Assembly (NCBI GenBank): GCA_018060885.1
Contig: JAGOVF010000014.1
Span: 1 to 42,163 of the forward strand
Length of the DNA: 42,163 nt
From: Oligoflexales bacterium
GTDB lineage: Bacteria; Bdellovibrionota_B; Oligoflexia; Oligoflexales; JAGOVF01
Direction of reading: 5' to 3'
Part shown: piece by piece, positions 42,163 to 42,163 of the stretch
Position numbering within the stretch: the first letter of the stretch is position 1
How the letters are laid out: each line of letters begins with the position of its first letter
Made by a program: the position numbers and the translations under genes
The notes under the pieces: generated by a model
What the model saw: only the letters and a program-made list of their open reading frames with translations
Told to the model about the DNA's origin: nothing
The model's database searches: none

Positions 42163-42163
42163 A

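Noticed and set aside
1..42163. CRISPR array, prophage, insertion sequence or integrase
   Set aside because: No spaced direct repeats, transposase, integrase or phage structural motifs were seen in any frame.

Overview
The window is 42 kb of AT-rich chromosome from a Gram-negative bacterium. It carries many predicted lipoproteins, three likely outer-membrane or envelope barrel-type proteins, a bactofilin, a periplasmic tetraheme cytochrome and an RsbU/SpoIIE-type phosphatase. This mix, the low GC and the frequent TTG/GTG starts fit Bdellovibrionota/Oligoflexia or a similar former-delta lineage. That placement is inference from gene content; no rRNA is present to confirm it. I see no prophage, insertion sequence, CRISPR array, tRNA or rRNA. 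This is mostly chromosomal core sequence interspersed with lineage-specific envelope genes.

Layout. 1-2212: C-terminal piece of a HAD-type phosphatase, a one-TM protein, a small lipoprotein and an alpha/beta-hydrolase lipoprotein. 2303-8315 (+): alaS, a coupled two-TM protein of unknown role, a nitronate monooxygenase/FabK-like flavoenzyme and an FNR-type reductase that probably works with it. 8359-11348: a beta-propeller lipoprotein (-), a PDZ protein (+) and an LRR lipoprotein (+) with a very good sigma70-type promoter. 11443-18686: an RRM RNA-binding protein (-), a SulP anion transporter behind a 909-residue helical-repeat protein with a HEPN-like R-x4-H motif (-), then a DEAD-box helicase (+) preceded by a leader of about 450 nt. 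18694-23057: PlsC-type acyltransferase, alpha/beta hydrolase, small secreted or lipid-anchored proteins, a probable outer-membrane barrel and an HCP-like Cys-pair lipoprotein. 23132-25100 (-): bactofilin, Nudix CoA pyrophosphatase and DMT permease as one operon. 26061-27051 (-): rplM-rpsI with a clear promoter and terminator.

From 36387 down to 27124 seven minus-strand genes are packed with overlaps or gaps of 0-32 bp: FecR-domain membrane protein, outer-membrane barrel, FlgT-C-like secreted protein, tetraheme cytochrome fused to a degenerate UshA-like domain, two GT4 glycosyltransferases and asnS. Divergent to it is a HAMP/SpoIIE phosphatase sensor, with a perfect 13-bp palindrome between them. 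This block is the best candidate for an undescribed envelope system: an inner-membrane FecR protein, a periplasmic redox/sensor protein and an outer-membrane partner made from one message with surface-glycan enzymes. A pseudo-receiver winged-helix regulator (38628-39308, -), threonine ammonia-lyase and the 2-oxoglutarate dehydrogenase E2 gene close the window. The last two are separated by a strongly structured palindromic element at 40754-40847.

Start codons were re-chosen where a Shine-Dalgarno (SD) match or family alignment favours an internal start: alaS, the 4920 gene, the FNR reductase, the HEPN-like protein, the helicase, the 20826 gene, rplM, the second glycosyltransferase and sucB. 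All family calls come from reading motifs by eye, not from database searches.
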